Part shown: one piece after another, positions 27,467 to 36,639 of the stretch
How positions within the stretch are numbered: position 1 is the first letter of the stretch
Layout: each line of letters begins with the position of its first letter
Origin: Treponema sp.
Lineage (GTDB): Bacteria; Spirochaetota; Spirochaetia; Treponematales; Breznakiellaceae
DNA: 64,000 nucleotides
NCBI GenBank assembly: GCA_009784935.1
Contig: WQXI01000001.1
Coordinates: forward strand, 1-64,000
Direction of reading: 5' to 3'
Notes under the pieces: model-generated
Databases searched by the model: none
The model's input: the letters and a program-made list of their open reading frames with translations, nothing else
What the model was told of the DNA's origin: nothing
Translations under genes and position numbers: made by a program

Positions 27467-29440
27467 CTAAAACTTTGGAAATATCCTGATACCTAAAGTT
27501 GCGACAACTCTAAACGAATGAGGATACTCAGAAGTATCTATCACTTTGTATGGATGACTTCCTTCATTAGCAGGTCCATCAATATTTGTAAAATAAGAAT
27601 ACACCCCGCCAACTTCTGCAAACGCCTTTATCGGCAAATTAAATGTCGTTAAAGAGTACTCTCCCCTCAATCTAACAATGTGCATCCACTGATACGCGCC
27701 ATCCCGTAAAAAATGTTTTCTTATGTCATTCCTGTGGTACAATAATTCTGACCACAGCGAAGATCCCGCCACCGCACTAGACCCGTAATTTGCGCCATGA
27801 CGGATTAGCTGATACTGGAGACTGAATAAACTGTGCGCCTGCGGCATTACTTCGAACCGGATTAATAGTTCGTCAGAGTTAGGCGGAATATAGTGGCCAA
27901 GAGATTTTCCAAAGCTGACATAATTTGTTTCCATCAGATTATACGGATACCAAGGTACATCTTCTCTTATATGAGAATAATTGTAGGGTTCAATCTTTGT
28001 ATAACTTACAGTGATAGAAGAAAACGGAAGCCATGGAATATGAATTGATCCGCCAAACTGATACGCAAACATCATCTTTGCCATCTGGAAAAAATCGCGC
28101 GATGGACTCATTTCGTCAATAAAGAGAGACAGCCAGAGTTTACCTATACCGGGATACTGAGTCTTTGCATTAAAAAACAATGCCATATTGTCAAAATCAC
28201 CGATATTTGTCTGATAAATAAAGTTATCTGCAAACGGAAACAAGTATCCAAGTTCGAATCTTTTGGGCCAAACAACAGTACTGCCAAAATCTATGTGCAG
28301 AAAATTAGAAATATTTAATTCCAGCATTACAATAGAAAACGCATTCTGAAAAACTCTCGCCGACTCCTGAATCTCCGCCTTGCTGTCGCCTATCGCATTG
28401 TGATATTCTAACACCCCTGTCAGAGCCGAAATCGACATCCACTCAAACGGCCTTATAACAGCTTCCATCGCTAAAAACGGCTGAGCGGCTTCATTTAAAA
28501 TTAAACTGGAAGAAGCTGACATCCCTGCCCATTCACGGTCAAGCCTTGCGAAACGGAAAAAAATATGCCCGTTTAAAAGCGTTCCTGCCATTTCCGGCAT
28601 CATAGAGTAGCCCACAGACAAATTGCCCTCCGGCCACGATCTCATCCCGCCTGTAGAAATATCCGATGTTGTCCAAACATATCCGTCCCACCGCTTTTTA
28701 TATGAAAAAGGAAAATAAGCCCAAGGTTCGCTGTATGTAAGCATTTCTCTTCGCTCTACAGGATCGGATTTATCAAGAATATTTAAGTATTCGCCTAAAA
28801 TTGTCCGGGGGTTTCTTCCTGCCCAAATACTCAGCGTAAGCCCATATGATAAATTGTTTCCTATATCACCTTTAAACGAAACTGTCGGTATAAAATCATA
28901 ACTAAAAAACGAATCACCCGAAGCAGGATGAACTGCTTCGTAATCAATTGTAGATGGTGGTTTGTTCAGATCATAAGGATTAAAAATAGTACCGCTATCT
29001 GTGAAGCCGCCGGCATTAAAAAAGTGAGAAAACGCAAAGTTCATATTCAATCCAAAACCAAACTCTCCGGAAAAATATATGTCATTCCAAGTATGATCAA
29101 AAGAAATAACCCCCCTCGTTAAATCTAACCCTTCCCTCTTTAAAGTCAAATCACTCTTATACTGCTCCAAAACTCTGCGTTCTGTCTCTGTAAGAGCGCC
29201 GAATCTGGCATTGGAGTTATTTTCGAGAATTTCGCTTAATATCGAAATGACCCTTTCGCGTGAATACGGCTTAACATGGGGAAGAAACCCAATAAGACCT
29301 CTCATTTGAGCTTGTTCAATCGCAACATAAACGGGATGACCTAGGGGAACTGCTTCATGAGTTTGCGCAAATACCGGAATATATAGAACAGCCGTTAATA
29401 TTAAGGCTAAAAATATTTTTTTTATCAAATTATGCTCCAT
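27467..29440 (-). CDS. Wzi-like outer-membrane beta-barrel protein (3)
   Basis: A 657-residue exported protein on the opposite strand, ending 10 bases from the plus-strand gene. It has a Sec signal peptide ending 'PVFAQ', then a helical region ('YVAIEQAQMRGLIGFLPHVKPYSRERV'), then long stretches of amphipathic strands ending 'VATLGIRIFPKF' as for a barrel. It is more distant from the two tandem copies but shares the Caps_assemb_Wzi-type layout. Its promoter is a near-perfect TTGACA-17-TATAGT that ends 7 bases before the ATG, so the mRNA is probably leaderless. Confidence 0.65.
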   Translation of the reverse strand: MEHNLIKKIFLALILTAVLYIPVFAQTHEAVPLGHPVYVAIEQAQMRGLIGFLPHVKPYSRERVISILSEILENNSNARFGALTETERRVLEQYKSDLTLKREGLDLTRGVISFDHTWNDIYFSGEFGFGLNMNFAFSHFFNAGGFTDSGTIFNPYDLNKPPSTIDYEAVHPASGDSFFSYDFIPTVSFKGDIGNNLSYGLTLSIWAGRNPRTILGEYLNILDKSDPVERREMLTYSEPWAYFPFSYKKRWDGYVWTTSDISTGGMRSWPEGNLSVGYSMMPEMAGTLLNGHIFFRFARLDREWAGMSASSSLILNEAAQPFLAMEAVIRPFEWMSISALTGVLEYHNAIGDSKAEIQESARVFQNAFSIVMLELNISNFLHIDFGSTVVWPKRFELGYLFPFADNFIYQTNIGDFDNMALFFNAKTQYPGIGKLWLSLFIDEMSPSRDFFQMAKMMFAYQFGGSIHIPWLPFSSITVSYTKIEPYNYSHIREDVPWYPYNLMETNYVSFGKSLGHYIPPNSDELLIRFEVMPQAHSLFSLQYQLIRHGANYGSSAVAGSSLWSELLYHRNDIRKHFLRDGAYQWMHIVRLRGEYSLTTFNLPIKAFAEVGGVYSYFTNIDGPANEGSHPYKVIDTSEYPHSFRVVATLGIRIFPKF

Positions 29441-29447
29441 TACAGCT

Positions 29448-29476
29448 ACTATATTTACATTTTAAGCAAATGTCAA
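29448..29476 (-). promoter_or_regulatory. Sigma-70 promoter of the minus-strand Wzi-like gene
   Basis: On the minus strand TTGACA (29476-29471) and TATAGT (29453-29448) are 17 bases apart. The -10 ends 7 bases before ATG (29440) and no Shine-Dalgarno sequence fits in between, so transcription should begin at or beside the start codon. Confidence 0.65.
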
Positions 29477-29485
29477 CAAATTCCA

Positions 29486-29514
29486 TTGAAAACCTATTAT
29501 TTTTATACTATATT
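29486..29514 (+). promoter_or_regulatory. Sigma-70 promoter of the wbaP-like gene
   Basis: TTGAAA (29486-29491) and TATATT (29509-29514) are 17 bases apart; seven bases (AGATTAA) separate the -10 from ATG at 29522. There is no ribosome binding site. It lies back to back with the minus-strand promoter in an 81-base intergenic region, so both genes may be controlled together. Confidence 0.55.
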
Positions 29515-29521
29515 AGATTAA

Positions 29522-30979
29522 ATGACACTTAATGACTTTGATATCTGGTATAGAACGAGATACCGCCGTACCAGTTCTGCCCTTACAGCTTCTGCCTTTA
29601 TCCTCTCAGACCTTATTGCGATTCTGCTGTCATTTGCCTGGGGTTTTTTCTGGGTCAGAATCTACGGTTTTTTTATCGGTGATCCCTCTATTATCAATGC
29701 CAAATCCTTTATAACCTATTCGCCGTATCTTCCGGCTTTTATTCTTATTTTCTTAATTCATAGACTTTATCCCGGGGTTTCTCTAGCTCCATCCGAAGAA
29801 ATGAGGCGTTTTTTTATTGGCTCTTTTATTGCATACGGCGGTATTATTTTTTCGCGTATTGTAGAATATGAAGTTTGGGATTCCATTAATACTGCATTTT
29901 TAATTAGTTTTATTTTTTCTACATTAATTCTTTTAGTAGTCAGAAGTGTAACCCACTGGTTTTTATACATAACAAAATTGGGAGGCATTCCTACTGTAAT
30001 TTTTGGTTCCGGCATTACAGGAAAGCTTGTTGCCGATTGCCTTTTGGGCAGTATACGAACAGGTTATGTTCCTGTGCTTTTTTTGGATGATAATCCTCTG
30101 GGAGAAGACGAATACAGGGGTATTCCGGTTGTTCACGATTTAAACGCAGGACCGGAAATTGTAAAACGTTACAATATAAAAATGGCAATAGTAGCGCTTA
30201 CAAAGCTGGATGCGCAAAAGTTAAAAACACTGCAAAATACGTCTGTCAGCGCATTTCGTTATAATGTAATTATTCCTAATTTTCATAATATTTCGTCAAT
30301 TTGGATGTCTGTGCGTGATTTTAACGGTATTTTAGGAATTGATACATCAAATAAGTTTAATTTAACCATAAATTTAGTAATAAAGCGTTTTTTGGATATT
30401 TCTCTTGTAACAATCGGCGGTCTATTGTTGTTACCTTTTTTGATGTTAACCGCGCTTTTGGTCAAAATAACTTCTCCCGGCCCTGTCTTCTACAGGCAAA
30501 AAAGACTTGGTATGAACGGCGCACATTTTTATGCGTATAAGTTCCGCTCTATGGCTATAGACGCAGATGAAAGGCTTCAGAAACTTTTGGATTCTGATCC
30601 CATATTAAAAGAAGAATGGGAAAAGAACCATAAACTTGCGAAAGATCCCAGAATTACATGGTTTGGAAGAATTTTAAGGCGCACGAGCATCGACGAGTTT
30701 CCGCAGCTTTTAAATATTTTAAAAGGTGATATGTCACTTGTAGGTCCGCGTCCAATAGTTGACGCCGAAATTGAAAAATACGGCGAAGATTATAAACGCG
30801 TGTTTTCGATTAAACCCGGATTAACAGGTCTATGGCAGGTATCCGGAAGGTCAGACGCCAATTACCATGACAGAGTTGCTTATGATATTTATTATCTTCA
30901 GAGCTCGTCTGTATGGCTCGATCTCTGGATAATATTTAAAACATTCGGCGTTGTACTTATAGGAAAAGGTGCGTATTAA
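29522..30979 (+). CDS. Undecaprenyl-phosphate sugar-phosphotransferase (WbaP-like)
   Basis: A 485-residue polyprenyl-phosphate glycosyl-1-phosphate transferase that starts the lipid-linked glycan by moving a sugar phosphate to undecaprenyl phosphate. It has four N-terminal hydrophobic helices (about 20-150), a central nucleotide-binding-like domain ('VIFGSGITGKLV'), and the C-terminal catalytic domain: a membrane helix at about 285-305, then 'SPGPVFYRQKR', 'YKFRSM', the 'DPRITWFGRILRRTSIDEFPQL' basic-acidic motif, 'VGPRP' and 'PGLTGLWQVSGR'. The 'LLDSDP..KEEWEKNHKL' stretch is typical of WbaP rather than WcaJ. It is the initiating enzyme expected for this locus and probably has a leaderless mRNA. 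Confidence 0.88.
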   Translation: MTLNDFDIWYRTRYRRTSSALTASAFILSDLIAILLSFAWGFFWVRIYGFFIGDPSIINAKSFITYSPYLPAFILIFLIHRLYPGVSLAPSEEMRRFFIGSFIAYGGIIFSRIVEYEVWDSINTAFLISFIFSTLILLVVRSVTHWFLYITKLGGIPTVIFGSGITGKLVADCLLGSIRTGYVPVLFLDDNPLGEDEYRGIPVVHDLNAGPEIVKRYNIKMAIVALTKLDAQKLKTLQNTSVSAFRYNVIIPNFHNISSIWMSVRDFNGILGIDTSNKFNLTINLVIKRFLDISLVTIGGLLLLPFLMLTALLVKITSPGPVFYRQKRLGMNGAHFYAYKFRSMAIDADERLQKLLDSDPILKEEWEKNHKLAKDPRITWFGRILRRTSIDEFPQLLNILKGDMSLVGPRPIVDAEIEKYGEDYKRVFSIKPGLTGLWQVSGRSDANYHDRVAYDIYYLQSSSVWLDLWIIFKTFGVVLIGKGAY

Positions 30980-31776
30980 TGAAAAAATTATTTATTTATA
31001 CAATATTGTTTGTAATGACAGCGGCCTCTTTTGCTCAAGCTCAAAATCAGTACCGCACATTTGCGCAGATTTTTCCGAATATTGACGCAGAAACAAGAGC
31101 TGCTGTTTTTAGTGAAACAGGTTATGTAAGGTCCAGCCAAAGAAGCTCAGGATTTGTTATTTTAGGAAACAATCAAAACTCAAGGCTCGATCCTTCTGTA
31201 GTAAATATTGTACTAAACTCTAACCCAGGCTATCTTGTAGAATCTATTTTTATTATTCCGGGCAGACCCGGTTCTGTCAGTCTATTAAATATTTATAACG
31301 CTCTTGGAAACATCCGTGATTTAAGAGGAAGGCTATATGATTCTGCAACAAGGGGACAGCCTACTCCTCTTTTTGAAGAAGCAACCAGAATTAACAGTGA
31401 AAGAAACACAAACTCAATCGCTGATCCTGCACCTGCAAGCGCGGTTCCTCAAACAGAAACTGTTTTTATAAGGCTAAAAGATGCTAACTTTGGAAACACT
31501 TTTTACCGCGGAGAAATGGCTCTTATTCAAAACGGCCTTAGATACACAATGTCAAACTTTAGAAGCATGAGTTATATGTTTGTGCCTGTCATAAGAGAAG
31601 GCAAATTTATCGCCCAGCTTTATTTTGAACCTATAAATGAAGGCGTTCTTGTTTACAGTATCGCCGCGGCGGATATTTCTGATTTTTTTGCTCAAAGGAT
31701 ACATGTAGACTCTGCTATTTCTAAACGTCTTGCTGTAATTAATTCATGGGCTGCCGACGGAATCAAAAGAAATTAA
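30979..31776 (+). CDS. Conserved exported protein of unknown function
   Basis: A 265-residue protein with a clear signal peptide (about 1-21, ending 'SFAQAQ'). No family is recognised with confidence; it appears to be a globular periplasmic or surface protein with a Pro/Ala-rich linker near residues 148-155. Its ATG overlaps the wbaP-like stop (TAATG), so it is co-expressed with the initiating transferase. Its last 33 bases overlap the tail of the convergent histidine kinase gene. Confidence 0.6.
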   Translation: MKKLFIYTILFVMTAASFAQAQNQYRTFAQIFPNIDAETRAAVFSETGYVRSSQRSSGFVILGNNQNSRLDPSVVNIVLNSNPGYLVESIFIIPGRPGSVSLLNIYNALGNIRDLRGRLYDSATRGQPTPLFEEATRINSERNTNSIADPAPASAVPQTETVFIRLKDANFGNTFYRGEMALIQNGLRYTMSNFRSMSYMFVPVIREGKFIAQLYFEPINEGVLVYSIAAADISDFFAQRIHVDSAISKRLAVINSWAADGIKRN

Positions 31777-34700
31777 CTTTAAATAATCATTTAAAACTGA
31801 TAACGCTTCATCAAAATTACTGTGGGTTATGTAACTTGTAATTTTATCTAAAATTTCTTTTGTTTCTTTTGTACCTTGTTTAATTGATGATATTTTTTCT
31901 AATAAACCCTTTCTGTTGTAGTCTTCTGTCATTTTAATAAGTTCATTTAGATTTTCTTTTAGTTCTGTTATATTTTCTTCATCTGTAATATAAATAGAAC
32001 TGTTTTCTTTTTGTTTTAATTCAAGGTTATCCAAAAGTATACCGAGTTTTTCTTTAAACTCTGATTCGTTTTCTTTTATACTTTCTATATTTTTTTCTCT
32101 TGCCCATTTTTCAAGTTTAACAGCGGATTCTGCAAGCTGCATTTCTCCGATATTCCAGAGCGAACTTTTTATACCATGTATTGATACTGTAAACTTATAC
32201 AGAGTATCTTCGTCATTTAAATCAATTTTTTCCTTAAGCCAGTCAAACGCTTTTTTTCCGTCTCTCAAAAATGATTCTATCAAAAGAGAATCGCTTTTGC
32301 TGTTTGTTTCTCCGGAGATTTTTCCTTTATACTTAAGCTTTGCGGCTTCTACAACCTCGCTTGGATATTTGTCTCTTATAAGCCTGTTTAAAATACCGTT
32401 TAATTGCCTTATATCTATCGGTTTAGAAATAAAATCATCAAATCCGTTTTGTAAAAACATATCAGACTGCCCAAAAACCGCATTCGCTGTCAAAGCAACA
32501 ATAGGGATTTGCTTAGGCAAATCCCTATTGTTGCACTGCTCGGATTCCCAAACGCGTATTATTTTGGTCGTTTCTATTCCGTCTATTTCCGGCATCATAT
32601 GATCCATAAAAATGACATCGTATTTATTGCCTTGTTTTACTTTTTCTATAGCTTCATAACCGTTCATAGCTGTATCAATTTTTAACCTATAAAGTTTTAA
32701 AAGACCCACAGCGACATAAATATTTGTTTCTACATCGTCAACTACAAGAACGCTTCCGTAAGGCATTGGATCGCGTACAATCTGGCTTATCTTTCTTTGC
32801 GTCATATAATTCATACGGAAGTGCTTTAAGTTTTCCGCTATTTCTTTGCCCATTATCTGATCGTCAATTTTTTTCTGCGGAATTTTAATTACAAACAACG
32901 AGCCTTTTTTTACTTCGCTTTGAACATGCATACTGCCGTTCATTAGATTTATTAATCTCTGTGTAATCGCAAGCCCAAGACCTGTACCTTCTACAGATAT
33001 ATTTGATTCTGCGTTAAAACGCGAATATTCTTCGAACATTTTTCCCAGTTGTTCATCTGTCATTCCATGCCCTGTATCCTGAACGCTTAAAACAAGCATT
33101 GTGCTCTTTTCTGTTTCATCGCAATGTTCAAATCCAATCGATAATGTAACTTTTCCATGATCTGTATATTTAATTGCATTTGATAAAATATTATTTAATA
33201 TTTGTTTTATACGAAGCTCATCGCCTATAAGCGTCTCAGGAATATTTTCGTTAACATCCAGTTCAAATTCGATCGGCTTAGAATCAATACGCATCATATT
33301 TAAATGAACCGAATCATTTATCAGGCTTGCAACCCTGTATGTAACAGGAACTATATCAAGTTTACCGGCTTCTATTTTTGAAAAATCCAAAATGTCATTT
33401 ATTATTCCCAAAAGCAAATCGCACGAACTGTATATTTTTTCTAATCCTTCTTCTACTTCTGCAGGGAGTTTTTCGTTTTGAATCAAAAGCTCGGTAACGC
33501 CTAAAATAGCGTTCATAGGCGTTCGTATTTCGTGGCTCATATTTGCCAGAAACGAAGATTTCATACGCGAAGTTTCTTCTGCTTTTAATTTTTCTTCTGT
33601 TACTGTTTTTAATTCTGTAATATCAACCGAGTGCTGTAAATGCGCCTTTGTGCCGCCGATCCATTCGATATAACAGTCAGTGTTATGATAATAACGGTTA
33701 GTAAGTAAATTATAATCTTCCCATACAATAGGTGTATTAGAATCAATATCAAGTTTATAGCAGGGACAAAACTCGCAAATACTATCTTGATCCTTCCTAA
33801 AAATCTTGTAACAGTACTGCCCGATTGCATCATCTTTAACAGAAAACTCTTTTTTCATTTGCTCATTAATAAAAAGTATCTCGCCTGTTTTAGTATCTGT
33901 AACATAAACAAATGCGTCAATTCCGTTTAAAATATTTTGCAGTATCTTAAATGCGTTTTCTATCCGCTCTGTCATTAGATTCATCGAATTTTTTAAGACT
34001 GAAAATTCATCCTGATACTCGCCTGTTATTCTTACACTGTAATCGCCCTGCGCGATTTTTGCCGTGCTCTGCGAAAACTCAATTACAGGTTTTGTTATTT
34101 TTCCTATTAAGTAATATAAAAACAGAGCAATTATAATAAGCAAACCTGCACTGAACATAATTACAGTAAATAACAAACGTCTTCCTTGGGCATTTATTTC
34201 TCCGACAGGCGCAGCGACAGAAATATAAAAACGGCTGTCAAACTGCGGAAAATAAACAGTCTGTCTGGAAACTAAAGTCTTTTTATTATTTAAAATCGAT
34301 GTCGAATTAAAAACTTCTGATGTTATTTCAATAGGAGGAATAGGATATAAAATCCCCGCTTCTGTTCTTGTTTTTCCTATATCTTCAAACCGCGGACTAT
34401 AAATAATCTGATTCTTATCATTGCCGATAATGATATATCCCGTATCATATACTTCTTCTGCCCTAAGTTCTTCATGCATGTCTCCAAGAAAAATATCTGC
34501 CGTTATTACTCCGATAAATTCTCCGTTTCTTCCGAATATTGGGTATGCTATAACAAACTTTAACATGTCTATACCGTCAATATTATAAATACCCGGTTCA
34601 GTATAAGTAGGAGCATTTAAAACTTTTGTATCGGTATAAAGCGGCAGGGTAAATTCTATTTCGTCATCCATCGCTGCTTGTCTGTAGCCTGTTCTCTCAT

Positions 34701-35133
34701 TAAACCTGTAAAAATAATAGCTAATCCTTCCTGACAGAGCTGTCCCGTAAACTGTGTTTATATATTCACTGTCCTTATTGTCATACATGTCAGGCTCAAA
34801 ATAAATACTGGAACTATCGACAGTATGTCCGTCAAAAATATAATAAATTATCCGCTGAAGCGCTTCTCTGTCTGCCGATCCTTCATAAACTTGAAATTCT
34901 AAAACACTGGTAACCGATGACAAATAATCCAATGCATTATTTATTTTTCTTTCAAAGTCAGCGGAGAACCTGCTGGTAATATTTTGAAATTCAGAAATTG
35001 CATTTTTTTGCTGAGAATTGAACAATGATATGAACAAAACAGACGATATTATGATAAATGTAATAATTACTGGAATTATCATATAAAGAGTTGTTTTAGC
35101 TTTTATACCGGAAAAAGGCCTTATTGATCCCAT
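31744..35133 (-). CDS. Hybrid sensor histidine kinase (Cache-HAMP-PAS-HisKA-HATPase-REC-HPt)
   Basis: A 1129-residue membrane sensor. It has a transmembrane helix at about 15-38, a large extracytoplasmic double-Cache-like domain to about 325, a second helix at about 330-350, HAMP, then PAS with a Cys cluster ('CEFCPC'). The kinase core has His534 in 'MSHEIRTPMN', an ATPase domain ('NILSNAIKYT', 'DTGHGM', 'GTGLGLAI'), a receiver domain with phospho-acceptor Asp844 ('IFMDHMMPE') and a C-terminal HPt-like domain with His986 ('SIHGIKSS'). A multistep phosphorelay is predicted; no output regulator is adjacent. It is divergent from two solute-binding lipoproteins, whose ligand it may sense (inference). 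Confidence 0.92.
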   Translation of the reverse strand: MGSIRPFSGIKAKTTLYMIIPVIITFIIISSVLFISLFNSQQKNAISEFQNITSRFSADFERKINNALDYLSSVTSVLEFQVYEGSADREALQRIIYYIFDGHTVDSSSIYFEPDMYDNKDSEYINTVYGTALSGRISYYFYRFNERTGYRQAAMDDEIEFTLPLYTDTKVLNAPTYTEPGIYNIDGIDMLKFVIAYPIFGRNGEFIGVITADIFLGDMHEELRAEEVYDTGYIIIGNDKNQIIYSPRFEDIGKTRTEAGILYPIPPIEITSEVFNSTSILNNKKTLVSRQTVYFPQFDSRFYISVAAPVGEINAQGRRLLFTVIMFSAGLLIIIALFLYYLIGKITKPVIEFSQSTAKIAQGDYSVRITGEYQDEFSVLKNSMNLMTERIENAFKILQNILNGIDAFVYVTDTKTGEILFINEQMKKEFSVKDDAIGQYCYKIFRKDQDSICEFCPCYKLDIDSNTPIVWEDYNLLTNRYYHNTDCYIEWIGGTKAHLQHSVDITELKTVTEEKLKAEETSRMKSSFLANMSHEIRTPMNAILGVTELLIQNEKLPAEVEEGLEKIYSSCDLLLGIINDILDFSKIEAGKLDIVPVTYRVASLINDSVHLNMMRIDSKPIEFELDVNENIPETLIGDELRIKQILNNILSNAIKYTDHGKVTLSIGFEHCDETEKSTMLVLSVQDTGHGMTDEQLGKMFEEYSRFNAESNISVEGTGLGLAITQRLINLMNGSMHVQSEVKKGSLFVIKIPQKKIDDQIMGKEIAENLKHFRMNYMTQRKISQIVRDPMPYGSVLVVDDVETNIYVAVGLLKLYRLKIDTAMNGYEAIEKVKQGNKYDVIFMDHMMPEIDGIETTKIIRVWESEQCNNRDLPKQIPIVALTANAVFGQSDMFLQNGFDDFISKPIDIRQLNGILNRLIRDKYPSEVVEAAKLKYKGKISGETNSKSDSLLIESFLRDGKKAFDWLKEKIDLNDEDTLYKFTVSIHGIKSSLWNIGEMQLAESAVKLEKWAREKNIESIKENESEFKEKLGILLDNLELKQKENSSIYITDEENITELKENLNELIKMTEDYNRKGLLEKISSIKQGTKETKEILDKITSYITHSNFDEALSVLNDYLKLISFDSVGSP

Positions 35134-35187
35134 CGCCTGTTACTCCAAACTTCTTTTTAATACGAATTAAAACTTATGTATTGTCAT

Positions 35188-35217
35188 TTGATTAAATTTA
35201 TACTAGTATAATATAAT
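35188..35217 (+). promoter_or_regulatory. Promoter of solute-binding lipoprotein gene
   Basis: TTGATT (35188-35193) and TATAAT (35212-35217) are 18 bases apart. A leader of roughly 45 bases follows, with SD AAGGAGA at 35259-35265 before ATG 35271. It lies in the 137-base gap divergent from the histidine kinase. Confidence 0.5.
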
Positions 35218-35270
35218 ATTTTATACAAAAAAAATCAACCTGAATCTAAAGATAGTCCAAGGAGACAGCA

Positions 35271-36557
35271 ATGAGAAATATTCTTTTTCCGTTAGTTGTT
35301 TTAGCGGCTTTTGGTATTTTTATTACATCTTGTCCGGGAAGAAGTTCAGCAAATGGAATCAAATCCGCTGAGCCAAAAGAAGTCAGAGTCTTACTTGCAG
35401 CTCATCCCTACGGTGACTTAATTATTCCCTTTATTCCAGAATTCGAAAAAGAAACCGGTATAACCGTTATTGTTCAGCAGCTTAATGAAAATGATCTAAA
35501 CCGAAAACTTACAGAAGACTTTGCAGCCGGTATTTCCAGCGCAGATGTCTTTATGACCCGTCCGCTTCAGGAAACTTTGCTTTTTCTCAAAAACGATTGG
35601 TTAGCTCCTTTGAATGGTATAAGTTTTTACGACTATCCTTCTAATACTATCGAAATCGGGCGTAGAAACGGAAATAATTATGTTGTTCCTCTTATTGTTG
35701 AATGGCAGGTTCTCTACTACAGAAGAGATCTGTTTCGGGCAGCAGGTTTAAGCGTTCCGACAAACTTTGCAGAACTAGAAAACGCGGCAAGAATCTTAAA
35801 CAGCGGCGGAGTCACAGGCTTTGGATCACGCGGTGCAGGTTCGCCGGCGGTAACTCAGATTTCCAGCTTTCTTTATAACTACGGCGCGCGTTTTATAGAA
35901 AACGGCGTTGCTGTCTTTGACTCCCCTCAGGCGCTGGAAGCATTCCGTTTATACGGACGTCTTCTTGGTGTCTCAGGTCCTCAGAGTGTCAGCACAATGT
36001 CGTGGAATCAGCTAATGCCGCTTTTTCAAGCTGGTCGGCTTGCTATGTGGACAGACGCTTCGGTTTTTTACGGACAGTTAATCGATCCGCAGGTTTCAAA
36101 TGTCCCTGCCGAAAATATCGGCATCGCGCGCCTTCCCCGCGGTCCTGCGGCAGATGAACCTTATATTATTACAGCTTGGGGAATGAGCATTTCTTCGATG
36201 ACTAATGATCTAGAGTCATCCAAAAAGTTTTTAGAATGGGCAGCATCGCTAGAAATGGCAAGAAGAGGAATGTTAGCCAACATTACCATGGCGCGTTCTT
36301 CTGTCTGGAATGACCCTGCAATAACCGCGCAGGTAAATCCGGGTCTTGTAGAAACAATGATTCATGCGTCACGTAACGGCTATCCCTATGACAGGCCTTT
36401 TATTACATCTGTTGTCAATGCCCGCGAACTAATAGGCGAAGTTATATCTGAATCGATTAATACAAGAGGAACTTCTCCTCGTCTTTCGGCTCTGGCAAGG
36501 CGTAAGGCAGCGGAAGTAAATGACCTTTTAAGAGCCGACGGCGAATACGGGTTCTAA
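35271..36557 (+). CDS. Extracellular solute-binding lipoprotein (ABC transporter type 1 family)
   Basis: A 428-residue family-1 substrate-binding protein, most likely for a sugar. The lipoprotein signal ends 'FITSC' with Cys21 as the lipid anchor. The binding fold shows 'LIPFIPEFEKETGI'-type N-domain ('IIPFIPEFEKETGI'), 'DVFMTRP', the hinge 'PLIVEWQVLYYRRDLF', and a C-domain 'GRLAMWTDASVFY'. No permease or ATPase genes are nearby, so it is an orphan that may use a transporter encoded elsewhere or act as a sensor partner of the divergent kinase. A close paralogue follows. Confidence 0.88.
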   Translation: MRNILFPLVVLAAFGIFITSCPGRSSANGIKSAEPKEVRVLLAAHPYGDLIIPFIPEFEKETGITVIVQQLNENDLNRKLTEDFAAGISSADVFMTRPLQETLLFLKNDWLAPLNGISFYDYPSNTIEIGRRNGNNYVVPLIVEWQVLYYRRDLFRAAGLSVPTNFAELENAARILNSGGVTGFGSRGAGSPAVTQISSFLYNYGARFIENGVAVFDSPQALEAFRLYGRLLGVSGPQSVSTMSWNQLMPLFQAGRLAMWTDASVFYGQLIDPQVSNVPAENIGIARLPRGPAADEPYIITAWGMSISSMTNDLESSKKFLEWAASLEMARRGMLANITMARSSVWNDPAITAQVNPGLVETMIHASRNGYPYDRPFITSVVNARELIGEVISESINTRGTSPRLSALARRKAAEVNDLLRADGEYGF

Positions 36558-36639
36558 TAAAGATTCCAAGATTTCAACTTTTAGAAAAAAATAATTATAT
36601 TTTTTACACATTTTATATAAATTATGATAAAATGATATT

